In this document: piece after piece, positions 5,592-6,665 of the stretch
Layout of the letters: the number at the start of each line of letters is the position of its first letter
How positions within the stretch are numbered: the stretch's first letter is position 1
Origin: Prosthecobacter sp.
Lineage (GTDB): Bacteria > Verrucomicrobiota > Verrucomicrobiia > Verrucomicrobiales > Verrucomicrobiaceae
DNA: 6,665 nt
Direction of reading: 5' to 3'
Assembly: GCA_020216965.1 (NCBI GenBank)
Contig: JAIWOJ010000126.1
Location: forward strand, 1 to 6,665
The notes under the pieces: model-generated
Databases searched by the model: none
What the model was told of the DNA's origin: nothing
What the model saw: only the letters and a program-made list of their open reading frames with translations
Made by a program: the position numbers and the translations under genes

Positions 5592-6665
5592 ATGAGCCAG
5601 ACTGCCATCTCTCCCACCCGCGAAAAAGACTTCCCTGAATGGTATCAGCAGGTCGTCCGTGCTGCCGACCTCGCCGAGAACTCCGAAGTCCGCGGCTGCA
5701 TGGTCATCAAGCCCTGGGGATACGGCCTATGGGAAAACATCCAGCGCCAGCTTGATGTGAAGTTTAAGGAGACTGGGCATGTGAACGCCTACTTCCCCCT
5801 TCTGATCCCCCTGAGCTACCTGGAGAAGGAGGCCGAGCACGCCGAGGGCTTTGCCACCGAGTGCGCCGTGGTCACTCATCACCGCCTGGAGGCGCAGAAG
5901 CAGCCGGACGGCACCACCAAAATGATCCCCACTGGCGAGCTGGCGGAGCCCTTTGTCATCCGCCCCACCTCCGAGACCATCATCGGTGCCGCCTTTGCCC
6001 GCTGGGTAGAGAGTTACCGCGACCTGCCTCTGCTCATCAACCAATGGGCCAATGTCATGCGCTGGGAGATGCGCCCGCGCCTCTTTCTGCGCACGGCGGA
6101 GTTCCTCTGGCAGGAAGGCCACACCGCCCATGAGACGGCGGAGGAGGCCATCGCGGAGACCAAGCTGATGCACAAAGTGTATGCCGACTTCCTGCGCAAC
6201 CACCTAGCCATCCCGGTGATCCCCGGCGAGAAGACGGAGAACGAGCGCTTCCCCGGCGCGGTCAATACCTTCACCGTCGAAGCCATGGTGCAGGACCGCA
6301 AGGCCATCCAGGCAGGCACCTCCCATTACCTCGGCCAAAACTTCGCCAAAGCGGCGAACATCCAGTTCCTGGGCCGGGACAACACCCGCCAGCTCGTCCA
6401 CACCACCAGTTGGGGCGTCAGCACCCGGCTCATTGGCACGCTCATCATGGCGCATGGGGATGATGATGGCATCATCTTGCCGCCGCGTATTGCCCCGCAG
6501 CAGATCGTCATCCTGCCCGTCACGCCCAAGGAGGACACCCGCCAGGAGATCATCGATGCCTGCGAGGCGCTCGCCAAGACCCTGCGCAGCCAGACCTTCC
6601 ATGGCGAGCCCCTGCGTGTGCATGTGGACAAACGCGACCTCCAGGGCGGCGCGAAGAACTGGGAG
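5592..6665 (+). CDS. proS: prolyl-tRNA synthetase, type 3 (archaeal/eukaryotic-like), 5' part
   Basis: Class II aminoacyl-tRNA synthetase that activates proline and charges tRNA-Pro in the cytoplasm. 358 codons are visible; the frame is still open at the window end, and the family is about 480-510 residues, so roughly the last quarter is missing. Features in order: N-terminal [16 protein letters not shown] and [24 protein letters not shown] (from residue 124), motif 2 [20 protein letters not shown] (157-176) followed by [14 protein letters not shown], and motif 3 [10 protein letters not shown] with Arg279. The anticodon-binding domain starts near 290. The roughly 180-residue INS editing domain of ordinary bacterial ProRS between motifs 2 and 3 is absent, and the wording of motif 2 is type 3. 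The ATG at 5592 puts seven residues before the conserved TREKDF block, as expected. No Shine-Dalgarno. The rest of the enzyme, including any C-terminal zinc-binding domain, lies beyond the window. Confidence 0.96.
   Translation, partial: MSQTAISPTREKDFPEWYQQVVRAADLAENSEVRGCMVIKPWGYGLWENIQRQLDVKFKETGHVNAYFPLLIPLSYLEKEAEHAEGFATECAVVTHHRLEAQKQPDGTTKMIPTGELAEPFVIRPTSETIIGAAFARWVESYRDLPLLINQWANVMRWEMRPRLFLRTAEFLWQEGHTAHETAEEAIAETKLMHKVYADFLRNHLAIPVIPGEKTENERFPGAVNTFTVEAMVQDRKAIQAGTSHYLGQNFAKAANIQFLGRDNTRQLVHTTSWGVSTRLIGTLIMAHGDDDGIILPPRIAPQQIVILPVTPKEDTRQEIIDACEALAKTLRSQTFHGEPLRVHVDKRDLQGGAKNWE

Noticed and set aside
5727..6623. Two - strand open frames opposite proS
   Set aside because: They are shadows of the well-conserved proS frame and have no recognisable protein features or leader.
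1..6665. Mobile elements, CRISPR arrays, tRNA or rRNA genes
   Set aside because: No spaced repeat array, transposase, terminal inverted repeats, cloverleaf or rRNA-like stretch was seen. Non-coding space is under 300 bases in total.

Overview
This window is GC-rich. All six genes are on the + strand, tightly packed and pointing the same way, and none of the five visible starts has a convincing Shine-Dalgarno sequence. Three features suggest a bacterium of the Planctomycetes-Verrucomicrobia group, most likely a Verrucomicrobium/Prosthecobacter-like member. These are an MJ0042-style zinc ribbon fused to a MotA/TolQ/ExbB-type channel, two coiled-coil ExbD-like partners, and an INS-free (type 3, archaeal/eukaryotic-like) prolyl-tRNA synthetase. 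The assignment rests on architecture and is inference, not proof.

Left part (1-1401): the 3' end of a membrane sensor histidine kinase of the NarL/DesK (HisKA_3-like) class. It overlaps its cognate NarL/FixJ-type response regulator by four bases (ATGA), giving a standard two-component pair. A 177-base gap follows. It holds a weak possible terminator, an imperfect direct repeat and two competing hairpins that share one arm.

Centre (1579-5519): the most interesting part is a compact three-gene operon with gaps of 23 and 24 bases. The first gene encodes a four-helix MotA/TolQ/ExbB-type channel with a cytoplasmic zinc ribbon at its N terminus. The next two encode different single-pass proteins. 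Each has a short cytoplasmic tail, one membrane helix, a long periplasmic coiled coil and an ExbD-like alpha/beta end domain. Their N termini align without gaps from residue 1 (MAKR...E11...L14...G26.L28). However, the acidic residue expected to carry protons at the start of the helix is Asp19 in the second partner and Ser19 in the first. I read this as a proton-driven rotary or force-generating complex with two non-equivalent B-type subunits. Its target is not visible: there is no TonB, OmpA-type peptidoglycan-binding domain, Pal, TolA/B, nuclease or helicase in the window.

Right part (5592-6665): the first 358 codons of proS, a housekeeping gene cut by the window edge. The 72-base gap before it has no clear terminator, so co-transcription with the motor operon is possible.
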